Shown: in pieces, positions 46,901-58,560 of the stretch | Numbering within the stretch: position 1 is the first letter of the stretch | How the letters are laid out: each line of letters starts with the position of its first letter | Assembly (NCBI GenBank): GCA_963556145.1 | Contig: OY744461.1 | Span: 2,976,001-3,040,000 of the forward strand | DNA length: 64,000 nt | DNA from: Hygrocybe punicea | Lineage: Eukaryota; Basidiomycota; Agaricomycetes; Agaricales; Hygrophoraceae | Direction: 5' to 3' | Position numbers and translations under genes: made by a program | The notes under the pieces: generated by a model | Databases searched by the model: none | What the model was told of the DNA's origin: nothing | Seen by the model: the letters and a program-made list of their open reading frames with translations, nothing else

Positions 46901-49900
46901 TATTATCACGCAATTGATAATCTAAGACTTGATTTGTTTTGGATATCAGCTCACCACAATGGTTAACTACAACAGTAACCTCATTAGCTGAATCGTCAGG
47001 AATTGTATTAACAATAGAATCAAAGTCTAAGGGATCTTCTAAATTATTATCATTGCAGGAAATATTCTCCAGAGGGACATGTAAGGCATCTGTTGAATTT
47101 GTGTGACACTCAGATAAGGGATCTTCTTGGTCAATGAACCTTTCAAAGCTGGTCCAATATAAATTATTGAATTTGTGGCTGGTAAAGTGATCTTCATAGT
47201 CCATCAAATAGGAACAAACTTGTTGAGCGGAAAGCTCTTGGTGAGATATCATTGAGTATGCACATTTTTGCAACAACTTCTTTGCTCGAATTGTAAGATC
47301 ATCTGCATCAGGATCATATTCACCTAGCTTGTTTACAGCTAATTCTAAAGCAGCAAATGCCACATGAGTTTTTAGTTGAGATTTTGTGATATAATCTGTG
47401 ATGTAATACAATATTGCTTTTGCAGATGGACCTGAACCAATAAATTTTATATCCATATTACAACGAACAGCCTCAAGTATTGTGCTGTTAAAATTATTTA
47501 CCAAGCCATTAAGGCAACGTAAACAAAGTTCACCTGTATCTTTATCAAAAGAGCTGTTTAAACATATATTGGCAGCATCAAGATTGAACCGGCACTCTTT
47601 GGGCTCAGGTGGTCCTTTCCAATATTTATAACATGTGCTAGAATGATTATGTACTTGACACTGCTTTACTATGTTGTGAAGATCCATTTGGCGGGCATTT
47701 TCAACATCTTTATTGGAAGAATCTATGGGAATGCCTCTTACAGAACAGGGATGATGAGTAGAAGAAGGCACAGCAATATTAACATTAGGATTATCAGGAA
47801 TCTTGTTAGAAATTGTGTCATCAAGAAATTTAAGAAGCCTATTTCCAAATTCATAATCTTTCTCTTTGCAAATCTTGTCCTTTATTTCATTTGGATTCAA
47901 GCCTCCTTCAACCCAGACCATCATGTGACAGTGAAGTGTGCCACGACCTTGAGCCTCAACACAGCCATAATAAGCCTTCACAACTCCTAAAATGCTGCCT
48001 TCTAAATCTGTCTTATTACCTTCAAATCGAAGAATGCTTGATATAAATGCTTTCATGTAAATGTTGAAAAATTTAGCCGCAACAGCAGGATTTTTTGCAA
48101 CCAGAACAGATTGTTCCCAGTAATTAGGCACATCAGCAGGTAGCAAATTGTCAATGTCAATTTCAGAACCTGCCAAGAACTTGACAAGAGGATTAAAGAC
48201 ATCAGCAGGATTAATTGTGATATAAAAACTAGGAAGGCCCTGATCAATCATAAGAGCACAAATCTTATTGCGCATGTGAAGGCGAGAAGCTGCAGAGCCA
48301 GCCACATGTGAAGTGATCACATTTACTTCTTTCATGAGTTGCAATACTTTGCATTCTTCACTATTATACGCAGTGGTAAAATCACCATTAGCAACACATT
48401 CAGATACAACATGAACAGCCAAGGGAGATACAGATGAGAAGTTAGCTGCAACACTTTCAAAATTTGATCTTTTCACCTTCAAACTAGAATGTAACAAAAT
48501 GCTACGCCATTGTATTATATTAAATGCAGAAAAATGAAAAGAGTAATGCTCCTGAAATCGTTGATCATGCAAATTAAATAGATGTTTGACTTGTCTTTTC
48601 ATTGACAGTGAACTGGTACGCATCTGGTTTTCAAAGCCTCCAATTCCATATGGAAACAGAGTAGGATAAATCATGGGAAATAGAGAAGGGTTGCAAAATT
48701 CATTAACAGGTAGAGGGTCATGTGGAATCTCAACATAACGCCCTCCTTTCTTTTTAACATGACGAACTGCAGCTGCACGCAGTTCATTTGAAGGTGCATG
48801 ACAATTAACATCAGTGATAACAACATTCTGAAAAGGAACAGAAGAAGCAGCAGTATGTTCAGAATTTATATTAGCATCTTGAAAAGATGAAGGATCATAA
48901 TTTGAAGTCAAAGCATCATTGCCATGATTAGGAAGGACATGTTCAATATGAACAGGCAGTGTTTGATGATCATTAAGTGCATCCAACATCTCATGATTAA
49001 TTTCAATGTCTTTATATAAACTGTTGTGTTCTTTTAACCAAATAAGAGCAGCACGAACTTTTTCTCTGTGGATTGCAAGGGGTTTAGCCTTTTCACGGAG
49101 CCACTCAGAGGAAGGTGGGGATGAACCAACGAATATGACACAAATAGGAGATGAAATTTCATCAAGTGAAGGGGGCAAAACCTTAGCAATCTCTGAAGGG
49201 CGCTGTGGATAAATGATAATATGGCCTTTTAAACCACGTTGGCTATTAGGCAGAACAAGATCTTGATTTGATTCTTTCAATTGTATAATCCAACATTTAG
49301 CTCGACAATGGGCTATCATTGCTTCTTCAACAACTGTTAAGTCTTGCAGGACTTCAGGAACTTTACCTAGAAAGTTGTGATTTGCAAGAGACAAAGGAGG
49401 CACCTCTGATCTTTGTAATGAGGTCTGGCAACAGTGACAAATGTTTAGACAAACATCTCCTTTTTCATCTTCAAACACACCAGCTGGATCCAACAATAAA
49501 TCATTCAATGGGCCCTCAGAAAAAGGAAATTGAGGTGGAACACATTGAGGATCAAGCCAAGCTAAATCAGATACAACACCATCAACTACACGTTTGTCAG
49601 GACGTTGGAGAGGTAAGAGATCAAGATCATTAACAGAAAACACATGCTTGTCTTTATTCAAGGTGTTCTCTCCACATGCTGCACAGGTGAATGAAGACAA
49701 GGCTTCTTTTGAGGTTTCAGATCGAAAAAGCTCTATGATCTTATTTTTTAAATCAGGTGAAACAAGCTGAGGCCAATTTTTGCATATATCGACTCTGAGT
49801 TGCTCCTTTTGAGCCTCTTTCTCTTTTAATTTTTTCTGATGATTTTCTTGATCTTTCCCTTTCTTTAAATATTTAATAAACTTTTTTAACACTCTCCGAA

Positions 49901-51825
49901 GCTTTGATTTACTATCTTCCTCACTGTAAATGACATTGTGAAGAGTCAAAACCTTTTTAATATCCTTCAGTGACAATTTGTAAACAATAGAACCAAGCAC
50001 ATAAATCTTAAGCTGTAGAGTGGATGAATCCATACCACCAGTCGATGTGGCACAGTCTGTAATAATTTTAGAACAGCCAACTTCAACATTGTTTTGATGT
50101 TGAAGACAATTACCATCAGTCAAATGCTGGAGGAGCAAGGAACGAATATTATCTTTAGAACAGTGAATTGGTAATGAAATGTGATGCATTGCAGCTTGAG
50201 CTTGAAGGGCAGCTTTTGGTAAAGAATCAAAGCTATCCAGCATGCTGTCAAGAGAATTAAAAGAATTACTCAAATCCAAAATATGTGATATATCTTTCCT
50301 TTTATCCTCAAGATATGATTTTAGTTGGCGACGTAAATTGCGAGCCACAAATTTCTTGTCACATCCCACAGATTCAACAATGTGCATTAAAGCAGATGTA
50401 GGCAACTCAACAGCATCCGAGGACAAAACAATTTCAAAAGCAGCAGCTGACATCTCACATGAATTGGCAAAGCCAGAAGACAGACAATGACAAGCAGAGC
50501 TACTTGAACGATTCCCTCAGCTCGGCAAGTCAATGTTACTATTCAGACAAGCACCTGTCATTATATGATGCAATAATGCAGTTTGACAATCTCTCAAGTC
50601 CCCATGCACATCGATGGCATGCAAAGCCAAAGCCCTCCTTAAAGCAAGTAAATCATCTGAGAATGCAGAACAACGGACACCACTGCTATATTTTCGAAGC
50701 AGAATGTCCTTGATAAAATGTATACCACCACTTCGAAGAGTGTGAACTTGAGAATCACACGGAGATTCATTAGAGAGCTCGGATGAAGGCATAGACACAA
50801 AATTCAAATTATTTGAAAGATTGTGATGAACATCGTGATGAACATTGTGATGAACATTTTTTATAATAGAACTTTGCAATAAAGACTCATCATTTGAGTC
50901 TAAAAGTAAAAGACGTCAGAAAGGACGAAAGATAAAAACATCAAAAAGATACGGACCGTGTCGTGTTAAATCGGCAACGGGATTCGTTGATTGAGAAACA
51001 TCAAGTGCCGCGAGGTTCGAAAACGACGGCGTAAAAGCAGGGGCAGCCGATAAAGGGGCCGCTGTTGTATTCATTCAGGCGCAGCATATAAGGAAGCAAA
51101 AAACCTTGAACGCACGGAGATTCATGGTGATATTTGCGGAGGTAAAAAGCTGCGGCGCTAGGGCTAAATACAAGGAATATTTAACAATAAAGAAAGGAGT
51201 AAATAACGAGACAAAAATGATACAGAAAGCAACACGTCGGAAGGAGAAAAATGAGGAACTTACCTAGGTCAGGCCATGTAATCGAGGGAGATGTTGACAT
51301 AGCATTCAGCAAAAGATCTATTTAAAAATGATCAGTCACGAACATACTTATTGAAAGAAAACACGATCATGTAAGAAAACACGGACGTACTTAAATCACA
51401 ACGATCAAAGGAAGGATGTAAAGCCGCTGTATGCGGAGTAACATCTTCGAACACTCGTGAGCTAAATGAGAGTAACACAACAAAGATATATGTAGCGTAC
51501 GCATGGCGTTGGATACAAAATCATGAACGGCGTCTTGACGTTCTATTTGCGAAAGCCTGATCGCATGACTATCAATCCCAGCATCTCCACACAGGGCCTT
51601 CCAGTTCATGCCCAGGATAGCATCTGCAGAAGTAAGAGTAGACGTTATGCGGAGGTCGAGAACAGTTGTGAAAGAGCCATGGAGAAGCGGCACAGAAACT
51701 GGGAATATGCAAGTATCACCAGACACGAGGAGACGGTGCTGATGAACGAAAGACGCAGAAACAAGTGACGTAGGCAAAGAAAAATCGTACGTGACGTTGG
51801 CAGGGATTTCGTTCACGAGAGACAT
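43956..51825 (-). CDS. Helitron A RepHel transposase (HUH nuclease plus Pif1-type helicase)
   Basis: The main exon 50453-43956 is open for 2165 codons. Approximate residue positions in it: DUF6570-like region 400-500; Helitron-like N region from about 610 (PMIYPTLFPYGIGG); Rep motif YITINPADVFNP; HUH motif GTLHCHMMVW near 838; catalytic tyrosines YYITDYITKSQ near 1018; Walker A LGGPGGTGKSR near 1586; Walker B LFIDEVSMLG; final helicase motif MTAHKAQGQT near 1974. Upstream in the same frame is an exon (50879-50520) with a SAP-like segment (DDLLALRRALALHAIDV), separated only by a TGA at 50517-50519. Further upstream exons start at 51825 with a domain ending ADAILGMNWKAL, like a retropepsin lacking its DTG. 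Function: single-strand nicking, strand transfer and unwinding in rolling-circle transposition. Apart from the TGA it looks intact. Confidence 0.9.
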
Positions 51826-51871
51826 CTAAAAGGAATGGGACAGTGGGGGGTCAGTGGCGTGGGAGGATCGG

Positions 51872-51990
51872 TTATGCTCGCGTTTTCACGCGTAGCTCGC
51901 TTATGCTCGCGTTTTCACGCGTAGCTCGCTTATGCTCGCGCGCGCAGCCACGCGAGGCGCAGCCACGCGAGGCGCAGCCGAGCCCAGATC
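51872..51990. repeat. GC-rich tandem repeats in the 5' region of the RepHel A gene
   Basis: A 29-bp unit (ttatgctcgcgttttcacgc...) occurs at 51872 and 51901, with a partial third at 51930. It is followed by two copies of cagccacgcgaggcg (51945 and 51960). The units contain short palindromes (cgcgt...acgcg). They lie just upstream of the gene start and could be promoter or replication-protein binding sites; this is inference. Confidence 0.8.
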
Positions 51991-52542
51991 TGGGTTCTCC
52001 TTAAGTAATAGATCATTTCCCAATCAAATTTTGACTTGATTGATGTGTGCAATGACATGTAAAATTCATACGCGAAGTAGTGGACATGCTTCCGCACGCC
52101 TCACGCGAGTTTGGTCACACCATGGCCAAACATGACCAAATTCCATTCATGTGGGGGAGAGAGAGAGAGCAACAATTGGCATTGAGCTGGCACATTTGCT
52201 TTGAAACATAAATTGGAAACTGCAAATACATTCTCCCCCCACAATTTGAGCTATTGGTTGGCATTAAAAAATGTGAGCTTTGCAATGAAATGGTGCATCT
52301 ATGAATTTGGCTTGCTCACAATTTGGGCCATTAGGAATCCTAACAATCATCCCCTTTATGAAGAAGTGGATGGGATTGAATATATAAATGTTATGTGGGT
52401 GTTGGGTTCACGGTTCACCTGGATGCAAAGCTGGAATGCTGATATTTAAGCCAGTTTATCACAGCATCATGCTGATCCTCAGCAAACTCCTGAAAGGGAC
52501 CGTCAGGGTGAAAGAGAGCGAGAAAGGCTGCAAAGACTGCAG

Positions 52543-55500
52543 ATGACATCTCCTTCCATTCGTCGACAAAGAACATATGACCATCAGCCCCCGATCATTC
52601 AGCCAAACTTTGGCATGCCATCCTCAGTCCCTGTTGACCCACAACAACCGACTTCATTGAGTCGTCATTGGCCAGTTCCAGTGGATGTTTATCCTGGCTT
52701 GCCAAGACATCAGATTGCACATCATGATAGACGAGTGGCCTATTATCAGCAGCAGGCTTCAGGAAGAGAGGTTCCACCCGTGTCATCTAATGTGCCACCT
52801 CCAAGAAACTGGGAGGAGGAGTTGCAACAGGGATTTGAGCGGACGCATGCTGAACGGGTCAGACAACGTGGGCAAACAAATCAGCAGCGACCTGCGAGGC
52901 CTGCAGATTTCAATGCTGCACCTCAGCCACCGAGGACCAGTCGCTACGAGGAACTGAAGGCCAGACGTGCAAGGAAAAAGTCTGGACATCAGGACCAGTT
53001 TGTTGTTGACGACCAATGGCAACACCAATTTAATGCAGAGTATCAACGGTTGGCAGAACAGGATCTTCTTGCCAAGCAGGCTGAAGAAGATCGATTGCAC
53101 CAACTGCATCAGCAGGAGGAGCAAAGATTCCAACAACAATGAGAGGAGCAGCACAGGCTGAGACTGCTTGAAGTGCGGTCACATCTGCAACATCAAGAGG
53201 AGCAGCGAAGGCTGAGACTGCTTGAAGTGCAGTCAAATCAGCAACATGAAGAGCAGCAGCAAAGGTTGAGACAGCTTGAAGTGCACTCACACCAGCAGCA
53301 TCAAGAGGACCTTCAGAGGGCATCACAGGAGGTTGTGCTAGAGGACATACATGATCAGGACATTAGAGCAGAGGCTCATGCTGAAGCACATGAACAGGAC
53401 AATGCTGTTCATGATGAAATGGTGGCACTGGCTCAGCCAGATGCACTGGCATTGCAGGCACAACAACAAGTGCCAAAGGGTCGACGACCATATGTCGAGC
53501 CACCAGTTCGCTTCAGCATTAAGAGGATGGATGTGGTGTGCTCTCACTGTGGTGCTCTTCACTTCATCACAGAACGCCTCACAGAGTCTTCTCAAACCCA
53601 TCCAAGGTTTGGCATGTGCTGTCTTCAGGGACAGATTCACTTGGAGCCTTTGCCATATCCTCCTCTCACCTTGAGACGTCTTCTCACAGAAAGCAATCCT
53701 CGCGCACGTTCTTTCAGGGAACACATACGCCAGTATAATGCTGCATTCGCATTTACCTCTATTGCTGTGCAGCTCGACATGACTGTCCTCCAAGGTGCCG
53801 GTCCTTACTGCTTCCGCATGCATGGCGACATGCATCACAATATGGGTGCTCTCATTCCACGAAATGGTGTACAGCCTGCTTACGCCCAGCTCTACATTCA
53901 TGACCCGCAAGCGGCTCTTGCCACACGTAATGCTCGCAATCCAAACCTGGATCCAACCATCATGTCTGATCTCCAGATGATGCTTAATGCTGCAAACCCA
54001 TTTGTGCCTCTCTACCAGCATGCATTTCGGATCATGATGGACAAGCCTCCAGAGGAACATGGAAATGTTCAGGCTCGCTTGGTCCTGCAGCCAAATGCAG
54101 ATCGTCGTCACTACAACTTGCCCACAGTGGAGGAAGTTGCTGCCATCATACCAGGAAGTGGAGAAGAGGAGGTCAACCTTCACAGGGAGATCATTCTGCG
54201 TCTCAAGACTCCTGATCAAGGTGGTGCCCTCAAAAGGATCAGTCATCTCAATCCTGTCTACTGGCCACTCCACTACGTTCTTCTCTTTCCAAATGGAGAG
54301 CAAGGCTGGCATGATAGCATTCCTTCACTTCCTGGACCCAGAGGGCAATTCCGCACCGAGAATGTCACTCAGCGGTGCTACCATGCTTACAGGCTCCACC
54401 CAAGGCTTCTACTCCACACCCCTCTTCGTGATCCAGAACCCGACACACTATTTCGCGGTGGTCGGCTGTTGCAGCAGTATGTCGTCGATGCTTGGTCTTC
54501 GGTAGAAGGCTCAGAGCTCTTTTGGCTGAAGACCCATCAGAAGGATATCAGAGCTGATCTGTACCAGGGGGTTGCCAATGCCGTCCACAATGCAGATGAT
54601 GGTCCTGTCGATCTTGGACAAGTCGGAACCCGCATCGTTCTTCCCTCTACACATGCTGGCAGCACTCGCCACATGTTCCAGCTGTTTCAAGATTCAATGG
54701 CCATCAGCAGATACTGTCAGAAGCCAGATCTCTTTCTGACAATGACCTGCAATCCAAATTGGCCAGAGATTCAAGAAGAGCTGTTGAAATATGGCAGAGA
54801 GGTCAACGATGGTCCAGGCACACCTTTAAGACGTCAAACAGCTCACGATCGCCCAGACATCGTCGCACGAGTCTTCTACCAGAAGATGAAGGCACTGTTG
54901 AAGGAGGTCAGAGGGGGTCTCTTTGGAGAGGTCGCAGGATTGGTCTACACCGTTGAATTCCAAAAGGGAGGTTTGCCTCACATGCATCTCCTCATATTTC
55001 TTCGAGGTCCTTTCAAGATCCGCACTGTTCCAGACGTTGACGGCATAGTCTCCGCTCAGATCCCTGACCCCGTTGCCACACCTCAGTTGTATGACACCGT
55101 CACCAAGTGCATGATGCATGGTCCTTGCGGTGCTGAGTTTCCTAACGCTCCTTGCATGGTCAATGGGAAGTGCAGCAAGCATTACCCAAAGACCTTTTCT
55201 GCAGAGACCCGCTTTGGAGATGATGGTTACCCAGAGTATGCCAGACCCAACAATGGTCGCACCTTCACCAACAGCAAGGGTCATGTCTTTGACAATCGTG
55301 ATGTCATCCCTTACAACCCATACCTTTCCGCACGTTACAACTGCCACATCAATGTCGAGATATGCGCTTCCATCAAGGCCATCAAGTATATTCACAAGTA
55401 TATATACAAGGGGCATGATTTGGCAACATTGGCTGTGGGGCAGAATGGCAATGCAGAAATCAATGAAATCCAGGAGTATATCGATGGTCATTACATTGGT

Positions 55501-57729
55501 CCTCCAGAAGCTTGCTGGCACATATTCGAGTTCTCCATGCATGAGGAGAGTCCTACCGTGTATCGTCTTCCTGTCCACCTCAAGGATCAGCAGACCGTGT
55601 TCTTTGAAGAAGAGGACAATGCAGAGCTTATCGCAGACCGTGCTGCAAACAAATCAACTGAGCTCATGGGTTGGTTCAAGGCAAACCAGCTGCTTCCTGA
55701 TGCTGTCAATCACACCTATCAGGATTTCCCCCAGCATTTCGTTTGGAACAAGAAGACAAAAGCTTGGACCATTCGTAAACAAGGTTTTGCCATAGCGAGG
55801 TTGACCTGGGTTTACCCATCTGCAGGAGAGAGGTTTTACCTTAGGACACTTCTCACCATGGTCAAGGGTGCATTGGATTGGGATGATCTCAAAAAATTTG
55901 CCGGTGTCACTTATCCAACTTACAAGGCAGTTTGTCTCGCACGTGGTCTCTTGGAGGATGATGGGGAGTGGGACAGCTGTTTGAAAGAAGCAGGCAAAAT
56001 ACAAACAGGCGGTCAATTGCGCATCCTCTTTGCCACAATCCTCATGCACTGTATACCAACTCAACCAGACGTGCTTTGGACTCAACATAGGGTTCACATT
56101 TGTGATGACTTGCGTGTCAGGATCATAAATCACCATGGCATCCCAGATCCCACAGAGGACCAGGTTTATGATTATGGCCTGTTTTTGATCAATGCCATCC
56201 TTCTTAATTCTGGCAAAAACCTCTCCCTCTATCCTCCTATGCCTCTTTCTGCAGGTGAATGGCAGGTCCAGCAGAATGCAAATCAACTTCTGCAGCAGCA
56301 ATTGGATTTCGACCCATACGATCTCTTGCTTCGTGTCGAATTCAACAGGGGGCGCTTCAATCTTGAGCAACACGCTGCTTACGATACCGTCATGCATTCC
56401 GTCAACAACAAGGAGGGAAAGGCTTTCTTCATTCACAGTGCAGGTGGTGGAGGAAAGACCTTTGTGTGCAATACCATTGCTGCAACTGTTCGTGCCAATC
56501 ACAAGGTTGCTCTCACTGTCGCCTCCTCTGCCATCTCTGCTCTCATCTTGGATGGTGGAAGCACCGCTCACTCTCGATTAAAAATTCCCATTCCCATCTT
56601 CGAGGATTCCACTTGCAGGATACAGAAGCAAAGTGAACTTGCAGATGTTTTGAGGCAGACAGACATCATCATTTGGGATGAAGCTCCAATGCAGCATCGT
56701 CATGCTATCGAGGCACTCAATCGCACATTAAAGGATGTCCTGGATGATAACAGACTCTTTGGAGGAATGACAATGCTGTTTGGTGGTGACTTTCGCCAGA
56801 CTACCCCTGTCGTTCCCCGTGGCTCCAGGGAGAGGATTGTCAATTCCTCTCTCAAAAGATCCTCCTTATGGCCACACATACAGGTCCTTCACTTGAAACA
56901 GAACATGCGTTTGGATCAAACCCCAGAGAGTGAGGCATTCGCAGCTTGACTGTTGGAAGTAGGTGCCGGTCATGGATTGGGTCCCCAAAACACCATCCAT
57001 CTCCCACTTAACATGCGCATGCCAGAAAACACTGTCGAATCCTTGATTGACAATCTGTATCCAGGAATCGCAGATGGCGCTAAACCGGATCACTATTTCC
57101 TCGACCGCACTATTCTCTCTCCAACCAATAACTATGTGGATGACCTCAACCAGGCTATCCTTGACAGGTTTCCAGGTGAAGAGTGTATTGTCAGATCAAT
57201 TGACAAAGTCGTTGGCGTCGAAAACATTTACCCCATCGAGTTCCTCAATGCTCAAAAGGCATCAGGCTTACCCTTGGCCAACCTTGCCTTGAAAATAGGC
57301 TGTTCTCTCATGCTTCTTCGAAACATCGATGTTTCAAATGGCCTTTGCAATGGAACTCGCATGATTTTGACAGACATCAAACCACGTGTGTTGCAGTGTC
57401 GCATTTTGGGAGGAAAACATGCTGGACAAACCGTCTTCATTCCAAGGATTACCATTGAGCCTTCAGATGATGCATTGGGCATCCCTTTGTCAAGGCACCA
57501 GTTCCCTGTACGTCTTGCCTTTGCCATGACAATCAACAAATCACAAGGCCAATCTGTCATCAATGTTGGTTTGGACCTTCGTGACCCAATCTTCTCTCAT
57601 GGCCAGCTCTACGTTGCTCTTTCCTGCTGCACTTCTGGAGATAGGATCAAAGTTCTCTTTCCTCATCATTCCAATGACACCTCTACATCAAACATTGTGT
57701 ATCGAGAACTGTTGACCGATATACTTTGA
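52543..57729 (+). pseudogene. Helitron B RepHel transposase, interrupted by two in-frame TGA codons
   Basis: A single frame of about 1728 codons runs from MTSPSIRRQR (52543) to TDIL (57729). It is broken only by TGA at 53140-53142 (within QQQ*EEQHR) and at 56947-56949 (FAA*LLEVG, probably an ancestral Trp). The N-terminus is Gln/Arg-rich with 20-residue coiled-coil repeats (RLRLLEVRSHLQHQEEQ). Then come the Helitron-like N region (YNAAFAFTSIAVQLD), Rep motif FLTMTCNPNWPE, HUH motif GGLPHMHLLIF (about residue 810), tyrosines YIHKYIYKGHD (about 946), a Pif1 helicase with HSAGGGGKTF (first P-loop Gly replaced by Ser), IIWDEAPM and TINKSQGQS near 1662. It differs strongly from RepHel A, so the two are separate lineages. 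It is probably inactive unless the stops are read through. Confidence 0.88.
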
Positions 57730-58252
57730 TTGGGTATGTTGCCTGTCTATTATTGACTTTGAAATGTTATTGATGGCTGTTCTTAGATTTGGGACATTTA
57801 TGGCTGTTCTTTGCTTTTTCTTGACTTTGTTTGGATCTCTGTGTAGTAAAACGGACACTATAGAATTAGATGCGGTTGTTATCTTGCCAATATTTGTTTG
57901 GGTGTTTGTATTGATATTTAGAACTTGGATGTGTTTGGGCGTTTGTACTATTGATTTACTATTGCTTTGAATTGAGTCTGTTTTTTTTTGCGTTCACATG
58001 TGTGACTTTAGGGCAGGCTTTTGAGGACTTGACTAAATTTTCAGTTTACCTCTCTTTACTTCAGGGCAAACACTTGAGCTCTTCAATCACAATACAGTCT
58101 AATATTTGATGACTTTGGACATTTAATAACTCTACTAACTTTTACTAACTTTGCAAACTAATAATTAATAACTTTGCTAACTGACATTCAACAATTCTAC
58201 CAACATCGCAAACTAACTTTGCTAACTAACTTTTAAAATCATTAAATAAACA
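57730..58252 (+). other. Helitron B 3' non-coding region
   Basis: AT-rich DNA with iterated ctaact/actttgc units (58125-58230) leading to the terminal hairpin. The frame at 57764-57970 is hydrophobic and not a recognised gene. Confidence 0.6.
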
Positions 58253-58279
58253 CCGTTGCGAAGCACGGGTACCAACTAG

Positions 58280-58464
58280 TAAGTATCGAAGGACGGGGTG
58301 GAAGAGAACAAGAACAAGGGTCCTGTCTGTCAACTGACCGCGCACGAGGCAGACTCGGGACCAAAAAGCACAGCCTTGCACAGCATGCACAGAAAAATTA
58401 TTTTTTGGCGGTAGATCCACAACCAGATCGTTAAATAAGACCCACTACCTAAAGGTAGCGGGAA
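58280..58464 (-). other. Helitron A 5' terminal segment with end hairpin
   Basis: This 185-bp piece is the 5' tip of Helitron A, cut off from the rest by Helitron B. The hairpin formed by 58441-58462 (cccactacc taaa ggtagcggg, one G-T wobble) lies at the very end. The repeat ggtagcggg (58454-58462) pairs with 39206-39214. Confidence 0.75.
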
Positions 58465-58560
58465 TATCTACATTATAATGGCTACGGGCGCGAGAGGGAC
58501 AGTGGCTACATTTTAACGCAGACAGGTGAAATTCTCACGTAACATTATAATTGTCCTACA
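58465..58560. mobile_element. Foldback element, right tip displaced by Helitron A
   Basis: It is the reverse complement of 38379 to about 38474 with few differences and ends tgtcctaca at 58560. Its inner border tatctacatt joins exactly to ccatatatgga at 39174. Confidence 0.88.

Larger units (their letters stand above)
52013..58279 (+). mobile_element. Helitron B: canonical Helitron nested in Helitron A
   Basis: The 3' end is clear: hairpin ccgttgcgaagcacgg (58253-58268), then gtaccaactag ending CTAG at 58279, followed by T. The 5' end is placed at tcatttccc (52013), directly preceded by A. This gives the expected A|T target and TC...CTAG ends. Removing 52013-58279 joins the Helitron A sequence ...gatactta to tctattactt (minus strand). 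The 5' position rests on this logic rather than on a second copy. Length is 6267 bp. Confidence 0.72.
39175..58464 (-). mobile_element. Helitron A: 19.3-kb Helentron/Helitron2-like element (13.0 kb without Helitron B)
   Basis: Removing 39175-58464 rejoins the foldback arm exactly (minus strand gtagata | tccatatatgg), so both ends are known to within 1 nt and there is no target duplication. The 5' end (58464, minus) has a hairpin at once (cccgctacc ttta ggtagtggg). The 3' end has hairpin gccacgaacgtggc (39201-39188) 13 nt before ctta. The 9-bp cccgctacc at the 5' tip is repeated inverted at 39206-39214, just inside the 3' hairpin. Such asymmetric 5'-terminal/3'-subterminal repeats are described for Helentron/Helitron2 elements. 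It carries its RepHel gene, a cargo gene, and nested Helitron B. Confidence 0.82.

Noticed and set aside
52005..52012. 5' end of Helitron A at tctattacttaagg (minus strand)
   Set aside because: It begins TC after A and looks like a Helitron start, but the foldback junction and the 9-bp terminal repeat place the true end at 58464. The TC here is explained as the A|T site used by Helitron B.
38379..58560. A single 20-kb DNA transposon with 96-bp terminal inverted repeats
   Set aside because: The two repeats are the two tips of one foldback element; the sequence between 39174 and 58465 restores the arm exactly when removed and has Helitron-type ends, so the repeats belong to the target, not to the insert.
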